Below, piece after piece: positions 1-10,793 of a DNA stretch of 42,754 nt. The translations under genes were made by a program, and so were the position numbers. Position 1 is the first letter of the stretch. Each line of letters starts with the position of its first letter. The notes under the pieces are model-generated. The model was not told the origin of the DNA and made no database searches. It saw nothing but the letters and a program-made list of their open reading frames with translations. Source of the stretch: a virus; the IMG/VR virus record IMGVR_UViG_3300021356_000042, positions 1 to 42,754 of that record. One strand, written 5' to 3'.

Positions 1-42
1 ACATCACCAAGAGCAAATTCACTATTATTCAAGAGTAGTTAA
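1..42 (+). CDS. 3' end of upstream gene (probably baseplate wedge gp6), frame unresolved
   Basis: Two frames are open from the left edge and close just before the next start. One ends at TAA 40-42 and reads TSPRANSLLFKSS. The other ends at TAG 36-38 and reads ITKSKFTIIQE. By T4 gene order the preceding gene should be gene 6. Too little sequence remains to choose the frame or confirm identity. Confidence 0.3.
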   Translation, partial: TSPRANSLLFKSS

Positions 43-3000
43 ATGGCTGCAATTAAGAAAAGAATTTCTGCGTTAGTCAATAAGCAATTACCTGACTTTA
101 TTACCGCTGAATATCCAAAGTTTTCTGCATTCTTGCAGAAATACTACGAGCAGCTTGAATTAAGGGGACAACCTCTTGACATTATTCAGAATTTGACGCA
201 ATATTCAGATATTGACACCTATGAAAAGGGTCTACTATCTGAATTTACGTCATGTACTGCTAATATTGCTGCTAATGATACTACTATTCAGATTGAAGCA
301 TCAGATGGTTTTCCAGAAACCGATGGTTACGTCTTAATTGACGATGAAGTCATTTTCTACGAGTCAAAAACTGACACTACTCTAGAAAATTGCATCAGAA
401 ACGTTTCTGGCACTACAAAACTTGGTGATTTGTATCATGAGTCTACCTGGAAGCAAGGTGACTATGGAAATGGTGCTGACCACTTGAATGGTGCAACCGT
501 TTATAACATCAGTAACCTTTTTTTATATGCGTTTGTTAAAAATTACGAAACGCAATACCTAGCGTCCTTCCCAGAAGAGTCACTCAAACCAGAAGTTGAC
601 AAAAGGACTCTAATCAAAAACATTAAACAGTTTTATAGAGCAAAAGGCACCGACCAGTCAATCAAGTTTATCTTCAACTCGATTGTTGCTCAGGATGCTG
701 AAGATATTCCTTCAATTTACTATCCTAAGGAGAATACACTCAAGGCATCTACTTCTGACTGGATTAATAAGTTTGCTCTAAGAGTAAAAGTCTTATCAGG
801 AGACGCAAATAAGGCAATTGGTCAAATTTTGCGTCAAGAAGAGGATACATTCAACGTAAATGTTGGTAATGCTTTTGCTACGATTGATAATGTCAACTTT
901 TTAGGCAATTTTGATGGCGAGAGCATCTATGAAGTCGCTCTAGCACCAGAAACCATTGTTGGTGAATTTGCTGTAGCACAAAAAACGTTTTTGACAAGCA
1001 GATTGCTGCCTTCTGCTAACACTGATGGCAGAATTGATGTATTTTCGACCACTGGGTGGAAAACCGAGAAGGGACAGATTGAAATCGGTGGTGAGACGTT
1101 TACATATAAGGACAAAAACGTCAATCAGTTTGTAATTGAGGGTAGAAACGGAAATGGTGACTATCCAGTCAACACTCCAGTGTATAACTATGCTAACCTC
1201 AGTGCTACCTACGAAGAAAATGGTGTAGAATACACCGTAAGGTTTGTTTGCTACGGCATTCTATACAATCTTAATGTTTCTGCTGCAAATCCATATTCTA
1301 CTGAGGGCGATGAAGTCCAAATCAGTGATTCTGGTTTTGAAACAAGAAATACCGTCATTTATGACAAGTCACAATCTGATGTGAGATGGAAAGTCAACGA
1401 TACCATCTCTAAGAGCTCTATTTCAGGATTGAGTGAGGTATTAACTGATGTCCAAGCGATTTATGAGGATGAGCAATACTATTACATTGCTTCTTCAGGT
1501 CTTCCCTCTTATAGTATTGGCACTTTTGCTAATTTAACACCAAGAGACCAAAAATTCCTTAAATTGATTCGTAAAGAGTCAATTAGAAACACAGAATTGT
1601 ATCCAACACCAACTAGAGATATTGGTATCTTTCTAAATGGCGTTGTTGCTTATGGTTATAAGGATTACGACTCAAATGACGTTGTATTCGGTGGTGTAGA
1701 GAGTTTTACGGTCACTGAAAAGGGCAGTGGATACAAAGCAGCACCTTTTGTGCTAATTGATGGTGATAAGGAAGCAGTTGGCAAAGCAATTCTCTCTGGT
1801 GAGGTTGTTGAGCGTATTGATGTTATAAATCCTGGTCAAAACTACAATTCAAACCCAGCAGTTACTGTTACTTCTGGTCGCGGCGCAATTGTTACGGCAA
1901 CGGTCACTAAAGATAAGGTAACTCAACTCACAATTGTTGACCCAGGTGAATATTACTCATCACCACCTCTAATTATCATTAGAGACTCTCTTGGAAGCGG
2001 TAGATTAGCAGAATACACTTCTATCGTATCTAATGAAGGTAAACTAATCGGATTTAACAAAATTGCCGAAGGTAAATTCTACACACAAGCAAATGTGACC
2101 GTAGAAGTCGTTGCTGTTGGCAAAGGTGCCGAAGCTACTGCTTCTGTGAAGCGTTGGAAGAAGAATCGCTTTGAAGTTACAGCAAAAGACGCAGAAAACG
2201 GCGCATTGTTTGAGAATTTCACAAAATCCTTTGGATATGGTTATGCACACCTAGGAAACCCACAACAACTAAGAACAGACCTCGGTGACACCAATTCTAG
2301 TGCTCACTCTCCAATTCTTGGTTATGCATATGATGGAAACCCAATTTATGGTCCATATGGATACAGTGACCCTCTAGACCCAACATCTGGCATTGATAGA
2401 ATGCTAACAAGTTGGAGAATCAAGAATAGACGTGATTCTGATGGTCCAGATGAGGCAACTTATCCTGTAGGGACTTTTATTGCTGATTATTACTATCAGC
2501 ATCGTTTTGGTAGTTTAGATGAAAATAATGGTCGTTATTGTGTAACACCAGACTATCCAAATGGCGTATATGCTTACTTCCTCACTGTAAGCGCAGGTGG
2601 CACCCCAGTATTCCCATATATCTTAGGCGAAAGATTCTATTCTATCCCAGTTGAGTCTAATTACAACTCTGCTATTAATCAACTTAACGTCCCATCAAAA
2701 GCAAGACGTTTAAAGACCTCAATCACACCAAATAATGGTGTTGCATCTTCTGCTGTAATTGAAACTACAAGAGAAGGCACAGTTACCTCCAGTCTAGTCG
2801 AATCTTCTCCTGCCAACTTTGCAGTTGGTAATAGAGTCTTTATTGACAACAGAAATACTGGCGGAAGTGGGTTGGTGTCTGATGTTGCATCACTCAAAGG
2901 TAAGAGTATTTCTTCTATTGAGTCTACTGAGACAAAAGCAGTAAAAATTACATCAAAGAATCCTGTTTACTTCTTTGACAAGTCAATCATTACACAAGAA

Positions 3001-6000
3001 GGCACAAATGCAAGTGGTGAAGTTGTAGGTGATGTTTTGTCATCAAATGACTTTGTTTTGAGAAATGTCTCTGGTGTATTTGATACTGTAAACAAATTAA
3101 ATTCTAATTTAAGAATTCTAAATCTAATCGTAGATACAGAGTCATTCTACACCGAAAATACTGTTATTCGTTTTACAAATGGCAGTGAAGTTACTGTATT
3201 GTCGATTACTAACGATACACTCCGTGTAGCATCAAATCCATTTGAAGATGGTGATGGTATTGTATTCCCTCAGACAGGAAGTGGAATTACAGCAGATACT
3301 ATCTACTATGTAATCAACTCAACTGCCAACAGTTTCCAGATTGCTGCAACTGCTGGCGGCGCTGCCTTATCTCTTGATACTGTATCTTCGTTTGGTGTTG
3401 TTGCTACCAGTGAAATTGGTAGAGGTCTCATCTTAGAAAGAGTCATTGCTGGCAACACCGTAAAAGTAAGAGTCGATGATGGCGATTTCATCGCATCTAA
3501 TGATTTTTATCTTCGTAGTGCAAATATCGATGATACTGTAGGTGCTCGTATTTCACAAGTTGATGAGTTAAGTAAGAATGTAGAGATTTTTGAATTAAAT
3601 GACAATATTGGTCTCGTAACTACTAGTGATGAGCATAGTGTAACTTTAGGTGATAAGGTAACTGTAGACATTATTCCCGATGACGCACAAACTACCACAG
3701 ATTACCATGTAAGACGTAGAATTTACCAAACGGTAAGATTATTTGCACCACAAATCAATACTACTATTTCAGATACTGGTATTGGTGTAACAAAACTATT
3801 AAATGGTGGTGCAGATTACACTGATGGTGTTTATCAAGATGTAGAATTAATTTTTGCTGACCAAACTCGCACACGAAATGCCTCTGGATTCATTGTCGAT
3901 GCTGCAGACGCATTTGTTGGTGCTCCTGGTGCAGAGGGCAATGCTAAAGCAACTATCACAGTAACTAACAATACTGTAGTAAACGTTGCTATCACTACTA
4001 AAGGGTCTGCATATCAAATTGGTGATATTCTTGCAGTTGCTGATGCAGACTTGAGTAGATTTGCAGGGTCTTTGAGTCAGTCATATCTTTTCGTTGAAGT
4101 TGGTCATGTTGGTTTAGGTATTAATGATACTGTAGTTAAAGTTGCTGACGTATCCGACATTTCTGTTGATGATATTCTAAAAATTAACAAAGAAAGGTTA
4201 AAAGTAACTTCTATTTCTGGCAATAGTGTAACTGTGTTGCGTGGTGTAGAAAATACCACCAGAGCTAATCATTTTGATGGCAATGCAGTAACATTTGCAA
4301 CTGGTCAGTATAAGTTTATTGAAGGCACACAAATTGGCGGTAATAACAGCAGTCCATTTGTAAAATACTATGATGCTGACAAACAAGAGCTAACAGTTAC
4401 CTACAATTTAGACCAATCACTAGAGTCTATCGAAGCAATTACATTTAACTCATCTTTTACTGATGATGGTGCTCCTTCCAAGCAAGTTGTTGTAGATACT
4501 GTAGTTTCTGCACCAGCATTTAAGTTTGAATTCTCGAAAGACAATAATTCTGGACCATGGACACCAAATCCAATTATTTCTGTCCAAAAATTCTATCGTT
4601 ATAAGTTTATCACTAGTGACCCTTCAATGGGTGGGTCTTTCTTAGAATTCTCTCCAAGTAGAAATAAAAACATCATTACTACAGAAGCAATCAAGGGTAA
4701 TCTAGTCCCTGGCACAGGTGACGAAAATACATCTTTTGTTTCTGTTAGATTTGGTTTTGGTGATGCTTCTCCATCAAATACCTATACTGAAAAGAAACAA
4801 ATTGATTTTACAAATTATTACTACTTTGATAAGGCAGGCGTAGCAACTTCTGATGATAGTTACTTATCTTTAGTGGATGACCCACTACAAGGAGAAAAAA
4901 CCGTAAATTATGTTTCTCCTCTATCATTTGCGTATGATTTAGACTCTACTCCTGCATATGATGGGTCTGGCACATTTTTATACACAACTACGTCTATTTT
5001 TGCCCGTGGCGAAATTGATGCGACTAGAATCGTAAATACAGGAAAAGAATATAAGAAAATTCCTAATGTTTTTGGTATTGCACCCGCATTAGAGAATATT
5101 TGCGAGCCATTACTTAATTATGATAGTGACACCAATAAAATTATCTCTATCTCAATTGCTACTGCAGGTAAAGGTTATTCTAAACCAAAAATTGCAATAG
5201 TTGACAATGGTGAAGATGTTTATCTAAATTTTGATATTGTTGTTGGTCCTAGTGGCGAAATTATTGCAATCAAACTATTACAAGATTATACTTTTAATAG
5301 TCTTCCCCTAGTTTACGTTATTGAAACTGATGTGGATGTTTTCTATGGTAGTAGAAATATTGGCGTCCCAAGTAATGTTAAAGTTACATATAATGGCACT
5401 TCTTACTATAGTGATACAACAGTATCTTCTCTATTCACTTCTCATCAAATTTTACAGGTAACAAATCTAGATGATAAGAATTTCTTAAATGGTGAGATTA
5501 TCAAGCAGTACGAAGGTGGATTCTTGATTGCTGAGGGTCAACTAGCAAAAGACGGTTATGACCCAAGGAAAAACTTCTTGAAAGTTAAAAATGTGATTGG
5601 TGAGTTTAAATCTGGTCTTCCTGTTACTGGCACTCTGTTGAATAAGAGTGTAGATGTGACAAACGTCTATTTTACACTATTCAATACTGATATTAAGTCA
5701 TATTTTGACAATGCTGGTTATTTTGACACAAATAGAGGACAACCATCTGCATATACACAGAAGTTAGCAGATTCTTACTTCTATCAGGACTATTCTTATG
5801 TTGTAAAATCTAAGAGTCCTATTAACATCTGGAAAAAGCTGGTTAAGCAAACTGTCCACCCAGCTGGATTCAAGATGTTTGGTGAAGTTGCTATTGAAGC
5901 AAAAGCAACTACTGAGATGCCATCATCTCAAAGAGCAATTGAGAATATCAGTGTTATCAATCTATGGGACCCTGAGAAAAACAAGGTCACTATTCAGAGC

Positions 6001-8859
6001 ACTAGACAGCAACTCACACAATCTACTATCACTGTCAGCGATACTAACGTTAAGAGAGGTAAAGGTAGTGTATTGGTGTCTGGCATCGACACTACTGAGT
6101 TACTTTCATATCAGTTTGAATTGCAACAACCATTTGATGGAGATTTTGACGAAGCGGGTAACATTGTCGGCACCAGGACATTTAATATGGTCTTACCTGG
6201 GTCTGGTATTCTCAATGTAGCAAATGAGCATAATCTATTCATCACTTTGGATGGTGTTGTGCAAGAGCCTGGTGTAGCATTCAGCGTATCTGGGTCTACT
6301 ATTACATTTGCTATTCCACCTCTTGGACCAAGAAGAGCAAATAATCAAGACATCGAGCCACAGAAACTGGTTGGTAGATTAATTAGATTTAAGAATGATG
6401 CTCTCAATAACCAATATTATAGAAAGATTAAAAATATCCAAGAGCAGTTTGATGGAGTAACTACTAGATTCCCATTATACTATGAAGATGGCACTGATGT
6501 CATTTTAGAAGCAAAGGAAAATCTATTGGTATCTCTAGATGGTGTCATCCAAGAAAATAAGATGACTCCTTTGATTCCTGCCTTCGCATCTTATTATATT
6601 GATAGGACTGTAGTGCCTAATGACATTGTATTCATCGATGCTCCTAGAAGACTTGATGATGTCAATTATACTAGATTCTTTGCATATGGCATTGGTAGTT
6701 ATGAGAGAATCTATCTAGAGACAGATTTATATAATGGTGTCAAGAAAGGTCCATTTATCATGAGGACTGTCCTTGGCAATCAGACAGTTACAGTCAATAA
6801 TGACAGAACAATCTTAGTCTTTATTGAAGGTGTCTTACAAATCAGAAATCGTGCATACACCGTTACTGGGTCAACGATTACATTTGCCGAGCCTCCAAGA
6901 CCAGGACAAATTATTAATATCTTATATGTCTTCGGTCGTGAAACAGAAAGAAAACTAACTTTCTATAATTTTGAGAGTAATAAATTCTTCAACACTGTTG
7001 ATTTGTTATCTTCTGCATTCATCAGTAACGAGCAGTTATCTCAATACAATACTGTATATCAAGGAAACTCTCTTGGTGAGTGGTTTACTGTTGGTGAAAT
7101 TCTAAATGCATTTGCTAGCACTGATGGACAAGGCAATCCTACATTAAGAATTATCTTTAAGCAGCAAAACTTTAAGATTGACCCACTATATCCAATTAAA
7201 CTATCAAATTATAAGTATGCTGTCAATGAGTTTACTATTGATGCTGATGAAATTACATCTTTCAGTGACTATAAAGAAGATGATGAAAGAAATGAATTAG
7301 TATTCAAAACTAAAGCAGGATGGATGTTTGGCACGGAGTTGACGCCAGCATATAAAAATAATATTAATGTCGGTGACAAAATTAAAGTCGATGGTGAAGA
7401 TGAATATCGTGAAGTCCTTCTTATTCCTGAAATTCTTAAAAAAGTAGGACATAGAAGACAAGACTTAATTAAAGATAATCACTGGGCAGAAGTTGGTGTT
7501 ACTGATTATAATGGTCAGATTGCTGGTATTGGTCTTAGTGTATTAGCACAGTTAGATGATGGTAAAGTTGCTTCTATTACATGGAATCAAAGAAACTATG
7601 CAGAGTATGCATTCGCAGTCTCTGATGGTATCATTATTCCTAAAGTTGTAAGCACAAGGAATGGTCTGATATTCTTAAATTACACGAATAGAGTATTGCT
7701 CCGCTCTGGTGAATACATCAACACTATCAATCCAAACCAATCAACAATTGTAACAAATCCTCTAAATATCCAACCAAATGCTTTTGGTTATAGAGAAACA
7801 CCAAAACTAGTCTTTGTCCCACAACCACCAAGGGATGAATATGGTAACATTACTGGTCCTGTAACTGGTGGTGGTGCATCTGGTCATGTTGTTATGGACC
7901 GTGGTGAAGTTATTGATGTTGTGTTAACTAGTAGAGGTAGTGAATATTCTGCCCCTCCTAGAGTTTACATTACACGAGGATACGATATTTTCCGTGCTTC
8001 TGACAAGGTAGTTGAAACTAGGACTGATTTATTCCTCGAACCTAAGATTACATCTAACTTCTCTATTACATCATGGTTCTTGCTTGATATCGGGTCCAAG
8101 TTGGTCCCAGATATCAATACAGTCATTGATGTTAAGTATCAGAGTATTGAGGTTGAGCCCACTCTCATTATCACACCTCCTGCTATTGATGTAACTATTG
8201 ACAGACAAATAGAAATTGTTTCTATTATTGATGCATCTGTTAATGTTGTCAGCATGTCTTCTGTTGTTGAATTCCAGAGGACTTCTAGAATCTCAACTGA
8301 ATTTGATGTCAGTAGTATCAACCAAATCACTAAACTTGTCACGGTTGAAGTTGACTTTGGTGCATGTGACGTATTCAGCAGTGGTGTTGATGCAGATAAG
8401 TATGAATTCGCTCAACTTGGTAACAGATTCTCCGTATACGAAAATATCAAGTTTAGTCAAGATTTAGGTATTGCAACATACAATGGTCTGCCGATTAGTG
8501 GTCAGAATACTCTCCAAGAAATGGAGATTTATTATCCAACTATCACTATTGGTGATTTTGCCGATAGGAGTGAGTCTTCTCTAGGTGCTAATGGTGCTCA
8601 TTGGCAGTTGCATTGGCCAACTATCAATGAATATGGTGCTCTTTTAGACTCGGCATTGACTGACACTGCCACTATTGTTTATGTCCCAACTGGAGTTGTC
8701 AATAGATTCCCATCTTCAGGCAAATTATTAATTGGGAATGAAGTAGTATCTTACACTGGTGTTGCAGGTGGTGATAGATTTACTGGCGTTACTAGAGGTA
8801 TTGATGGCACCACACCACAATCTCACAATGCAGGTGACTACTTGAGAAGTTTGGTCTAA
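43..8859 (+). CDS. Giant baseplate wedge protein, gp7-like, 2938 aa with YHYH domain
   Basis: Virion structural protein, probably a baseplate wedge component related to T4 gp7. Seen: the N-terminus (residues about 19-38, ITAEYPKFSAFLQKYYEQL) and the segment DKRTLIKNIKQFYRAKG from residue 186 resemble the C-terminal third of T4 gp7 as I remember it (EAFCEAYIQYLSDGYG and DKRDAVARFFESRSYDFYSTKG). Near residues 1920-1943, YSYVVKSKSPINIWKKLV and HPAGF match gp7's closing RSYYVMKIKSN...FVHPVGF. In T4 these lie within roughly 200 residues; here about 1,700 beta-rich residues separate them. Residues about 757-850 (YAYDGNPIYGPYGY) form a YHYH-type domain. Repeats of the G-x-x-Y-x-x-x-P and IGNE...TRG...GTT...H types occur throughout, one at the extreme C-terminus. 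ATG 43 directly follows an upstream stop. The next gene is gp8, as in T4. Structural role is secure; gp7 homology is inferred from motifs and order. Confidence 0.8.
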   Translation: MAAIKKRISALVNKQLPDFITAEYPKFSAFLQKYYEQLELRGQPLDIIQNLTQYSDIDTYEKGLLSEFTSCTANIAANDTTIQIEASDGFPETDGYVLIDDEVIFYESKTDTTLENCIRNVSGTTKLGDLYHESTWKQGDYGNGADHLNGATVYNISNLFLYAFVKNYETQYLASFPEESLKPEVDKRTLIKNIKQFYRAKGTDQSIKFIFNSIVAQDAEDIPSIYYPKENTLKASTSDWINKFALRVKVLSGDANKAIGQILRQEEDTFNVNVGNAFATIDNVNFLGNFDGESIYEVALAPETIVGEFAVAQKTFLTSRLLPSANTDGRIDVFSTTGWKTEKGQIEIGGETFTYKDKNVNQFVIEGRNGNGDYPVNTPVYNYANLSATYEENGVEYTVRFVCYGILYNLNVSAANPYSTEGDEVQISDSGFETRNTVIYDKSQSDVRWKVNDTISKSSISGLSEVLTDVQAIYEDEQYYYIASSGLPSYSIGTFANLTPRDQKFLKLIRKESIRNTELYPTPTRDIGIFLNGVVAYGYKDYDSNDVVFGGVESFTVTEKGSGYKAAPFVLIDGDKEAVGKAILSGEVVERIDVINPGQNYNSNPAVTVTSGRGAIVTATVTKDKVTQLTIVDPGEYYSSPPLIIIRDSLGSGRLAEYTSIVSNEGKLIGFNKIAEGKFYTQANVTVEVVAVGKGAEATASVKRWKKNRFEVTAKDAENGALFENFTKSFGYGYAHLGNPQQLRTDLGDTNSSAHSPILGYAYDGNPIYGPYGYSDPLDPTSGIDRMLTSWRIKNRRDSDGPDEATYPVGTFIADYYYQHRFGSLDENNGRYCVTPDYPNGVYAYFLTVSAGGTPVFPYILGERFYSIPVESNYNSAINQLNVPSKARRLKTSITPNNGVASSAVIETTREGTVTSSLVESSPANFAVGNRVFIDNRNTGGSGLVSDVASLKGKSISSIESTETKAVKITSKNPVYFFDKSIITQEGTNASGEVVGDVLSSNDFVLRNVSGVFDTVNKLNSNLRILNLIVDTESFYTENTVIRFTNGSEVTVLSITNDTLRVASNPFEDGDGIVFPQTGSGITADTIYYVINSTANSFQIAATAGGAALSLDTVSSFGVVATSEIGRGLILERVIAGNTVKVRVDDGDFIASNDFYLRSANIDDTVGARISQVDELSKNVEIFELNDNIGLVTTSDEHSVTLGDKVTVDIIPDDAQTTTDYHVRRRIYQTVRLFAPQINTTISDTGIGVTKLLNGGADYTDGVYQDVELIFADQTRTRNASGFIVDAADAFVGAPGAEGNAKATITVTNNTVVNVAITTKGSAYQIGDILAVADADLSRFAGSLSQSYLFVEVGHVGLGINDTVVKVADVSDISVDDILKINKERLKVTSISGNSVTVLRGVENTTRANHFDGNAVTFATGQYKFIEGTQIGGNNSSPFVKYYDADKQELTVTYNLDQSLESIEAITFNSSFTDDGAPSKQVVVDTVVSAPAFKFEFSKDNNSGPWTPNPIISVQKFYRYKFITSDPSMGGSFLEFSPSRNKNIITTEAIKGNLVPGTGDENTSFVSVRFGFGDASPSNTYTEKKQIDFTNYYYFDKAGVATSDDSYLSLVDDPLQGEKTVNYVSPLSFAYDLDSTPAYDGSGTFLYTTTSIFARGEIDATRIVNTGKEYKKIPNVFGIAPALENICEPLLNYDSDTNKIISISIATAGKGYSKPKIAIVDNGEDVYLNFDIVVGPSGEIIAIKLLQDYTFNSLPLVYVIETDVDVFYGSRNIGVPSNVKVTYNGTSYYSDTTVSSLFTSHQILQVTNLDDKNFLNGEIIKQYEGGFLIAEGQLAKDGYDPRKNFLKVKNVIGEFKSGLPVTGTLLNKSVDVTNVYFTLFNTDIKSYFDNAGYFDTNRGQPSAYTQKLADSYFYQDYSYVVKSKSPINIWKKLVKQTVHPAGFKMFGEVAIEAKATTEMPSSQRAIENISVINLWDPEKNKVTIQSTRQQLTQSTITVSDTNVKRGKGSVLVSGIDTTELLSYQFELQQPFDGDFDEAGNIVGTRTFNMVLPGSGILNVANEHNLFITLDGVVQEPGVAFSVSGSTITFAIPPLGPRRANNQDIEPQKLVGRLIRFKNDALNNQYYRKIKNIQEQFDGVTTRFPLYYEDGTDVILEAKENLLVSLDGVIQENKMTPLIPAFASYYIDRTVVPNDIVFIDAPRRLDDVNYTRFFAYGIGSYERIYLETDLYNGVKKGPFIMRTVLGNQTVTVNNDRTILVFIEGVLQIRNRAYTVTGSTITFAEPPRPGQIINILYVFGRETERKLTFYNFESNKFFNTVDLLSSAFISNEQLSQYNTVYQGNSLGEWFTVGEILNAFASTDGQGNPTLRIIFKQQNFKIDPLYPIKLSNYKYAVNEFTIDADEITSFSDYKEDDERNELVFKTKAGWMFGTELTPAYKNNINVGDKIKVDGEDEYREVLLIPEILKKVGHRRQDLIKDNHWAEVGVTDYNGQIAGIGLSVLAQLDDGKVASITWNQRNYAEYAFAVSDGIIIPKVVSTRNGLIFLNYTNRVLLRSGEYINTINPNQSTIVTNPLNIQPNAFGYRETPKLVFVPQPPRDEYGNITGPVTGGGASGHVVMDRGEVIDVVLTSRGSEYSAPPRVYITRGYDIFRASDKVVETRTDLFLEPKITSNFSITSWFLLDIGSKLVPDINTVIDVKYQSIEVEPTLIITPPAIDVTIDRQIEIVSIIDASVNVVSMSSVVEFQRTSRISTEFDVSSINQITKLVTVEVDFGACDVFSSGVDADKYEFAQLGNRFSVYENIKFSQDLGIATYNGLPISGQNTLQEMEIYYPTITIGDFADRSESSLGANGAHWQLHWPTINEYGALLDSALTDTATIVYVPTGVVNRFPSSGKLLIGNEVVSYTGVAGGDRFTGVTRGIDGTTPQSHNAGDYLRSLV

Positions 8860-8863
8860 TCAG

Positions 8864-8877
8864 TATAAATATAAATA
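8864..8877 (+). promoter_or_regulatory. Tandem overlapping late promoters
   Basis: Two perfect TATAAATA octamers overlap by two bases (8864-8871 and 8870-8877), a few bases after the preceding stop and about 40 bases before the gp8-like start. T4 late promoters need only this -10 octamer, read by a gp55-type sigma. The same motif is known in T4-like cyanophages. Confidence 0.7.
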
Positions 8878-8915
8878 ACTCGGAATTACCAGAAATAATA
8901 CAATAAGGGAAAACT

Positions 8916-10793
8916 ATGGCCGCCATCATTTCTGAAAAATTCAGAATCTTTAATGCTAAACAGTTTTTAGAGTCTTTATCTGAAGGCGCAACTGGCACTG
9001 AAGCAACTTCTGACGAAAGAACTAAATCCTACTTCTTCGTAGGTCGTCCCCAAAGGTGGAATGCATATCTAGAAATCTACTCAGTAGTAGGTAACTTCAC
9101 GCTAGGTGAAACAGTTTATGTCACTGGTAGTGGTATCACTGCAGCAAACTCTCCATTCCGAGCAACTGTTGAGGCAGTTTACCCAAATAGTATTCTTCTA
9201 TCTGGTGTTTTCCCTAACATTGCAGCAGTCCCTGGTATTGGTAGTCAGATTAGAGGTGATTCCTCTAATGCTACAGCATATGCGGCGGTTTACAGATATG
9301 CGACTGACGAAGTGCCTCTTCGTCCAGCAGATAATGACGAAGAAGAGAGAAGCATTCATGATGACATGATTGCTCTTAAGAGAATTGGACAAGACCAAGT
9401 AAGAGCAGTTGTCAGAAGATTCAACTGGAATCCAACTGTCAATCCTAAGTATGACATGTGGAGACCTGACTACTCTTATGCAAGAGCAGCACAGGTTGAC
9501 CCTGATGGTGCAGGTTCACTAACTCCTGCAGAATCTCTAGGAAATGCACAATACTACGTTGTTAACAACAACTACGAAGTATTCAAGTGCCTCTACAATG
9601 GTGTAACACCAGCAACTCCAGATGGCGCTAATGCATCTCTAGAGCCTAAGAGAAATCCTGGTCCTACTGGCGAAGGCGTATATGACTCAGCAAATGGCAT
9701 CTTCACTGAGTATCCTGATGTAACTAACGGTTATATCTGGAAGTATCTCTACACCATTCCAACAAATGATGTGTTGAGATTCCTCTCGACTGACTTCATG
9801 CCTATCGTTGAGGATTCTACTGTTACTACACTAGCAGCATCACAAGCAGGTTCTATTACGACTATTGTTGTCAGAGACAACGGTAGCAACTTACCTGCCA
9901 GTGAAGTTATCTACACACCTATTCTAGGTGACGGTGCAAATGGTCTTGTCCGTTTAGAAACTGATTCCAATGGTCAAATCACCACTGCATATTTGGTGGA
10001 CAATGCAGGTGCTAGAGTAAATATCAGTGGTAGTGGTTACACATATGCAAATGTGTTAATTAAGAATGGTTACCTCTATGAGGAAGCATCTCTAACCACA
10101 CCATTCTCTGTTTCTGCAAACGCATCTGGTGATGTCGAAGTTATCGTCCCACCACAAGGCGGTCATGGTGCTGATGCAATCGTTGAGCTTCTCGCTAAGA
10201 GAATTATGGCAAACATTCGTTTGACATACGCAGAAGGTCAAGGCGACTTCCCTGTAGACAACGATTTCCGTAGAATTGGCATTATCAAGAATCCTAGACT
10301 CCCTGCACCATCTACTGATTTTGCAACTCAGGACACAATCAGTGCAATCTATGCAGTTAAACTAAACAATGTTAGCGGGTCATTCCAACCTGACGAAATT
10401 GTTGAGCAAGAAGTTGCTGCTGGTGAGTTTGCTAGAGGCACTGTAGTTTCTTGGGTTTGGGATGAAGTGGCAGCAGGTCAAACCCCAACTTCAGGCACGC
10501 TAAAATACTTCCAGAGCTCTGACCTACATACTGATAACGGTGTTGTAAGAGCATTTGTTTCTGATGCAGCAAAACTAGTGACTGGTAAAACTTCACTAAT
10601 CGATGGTGCTGTAGAAACTGGTTATTCAACTGGTGGTGCAACTCTTCCTCTACTTGGTCTAACTTTTGTTAATGGTCTTGCAGTCCCCGAGCTTGCTAAA
10701 AATACAGGTGAAATTGTTTATGTTGAAAACAGAAGACTAATTACCCGTGCTCCCGACCAAATCGAAGATATCAAACTAGTCATTGAATTCTGA
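8916..10793 (+). CDS. 8: Baseplate wedge protein gp8-like
   Basis: Baseplate wedge subunit, homologous by motif and position to T4 gp8. Seen: the N-terminus ISEKFRIFNAKQFLESLSEG followed by SYFFVGRPQRW parallels T4 gp8's KFRTEKMLNFYNSIGSG and ITFGRSEPW (from memory). The conserved-looking block DDMIALKRIGQDQVRAVVRR lies near residues 149-168, followed by a WNPTVNPKYDMWRPDYSYA segment. At 625 aa it is almost twice T4 gp8 (334 aa). The extra length is mainly a beta-rich middle (about residues 300-520) with the glycine/tyrosine repeats also found in the neighbouring giant proteins. The ATG has AGGGAAAA a few bases upstream and lies behind tandem late promoters. The downstream gene is separated by 40 bases. 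Confidence 0.85.
   Translation: MAAIISEKFRIFNAKQFLESLSEGATGTEATSDERTKSYFFVGRPQRWNAYLEIYSVVGNFTLGETVYVTGSGITAANSPFRATVEAVYPNSILLSGVFPNIAAVPGIGSQIRGDSSNATAYAAVYRYATDEVPLRPADNDEEERSIHDDMIALKRIGQDQVRAVVRRFNWNPTVNPKYDMWRPDYSYARAAQVDPDGAGSLTPAESLGNAQYYVVNNNYEVFKCLYNGVTPATPDGANASLEPKRNPGPTGEGVYDSANGIFTEYPDVTNGYIWKYLYTIPTNDVLRFLSTDFMPIVEDSTVTTLAASQAGSITTIVVRDNGSNLPASEVIYTPILGDGANGLVRLETDSNGQITTAYLVDNAGARVNISGSGYTYANVLIKNGYLYEEASLTTPFSVSANASGDVEVIVPPQGGHGADAIVELLAKRIMANIRLTYAEGQGDFPVDNDFRRIGIIKNPRLPAPSTDFATQDTISAIYAVKLNNVSGSFQPDEIVEQEVAAGEFARGTVVSWVWDEVAAGQTPTSGTLKYFQSSDLHTDNGVVRAFVSDAAKLVTGKTSLIDGAVETGYSTGGATLPLLGLTFVNGLAVPELAKNTGEIVYVENRRLITRAPDQIEDIKLVIEF

Noticed and set aside
5879-6220. Plus-strand 113-aa frame inside the gp7-like gene
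   Set aside because: It is fully inside a strongly coding frame, and its Leu/Ser-rich text with no ribosome site is typical of an out-of-frame shadow.
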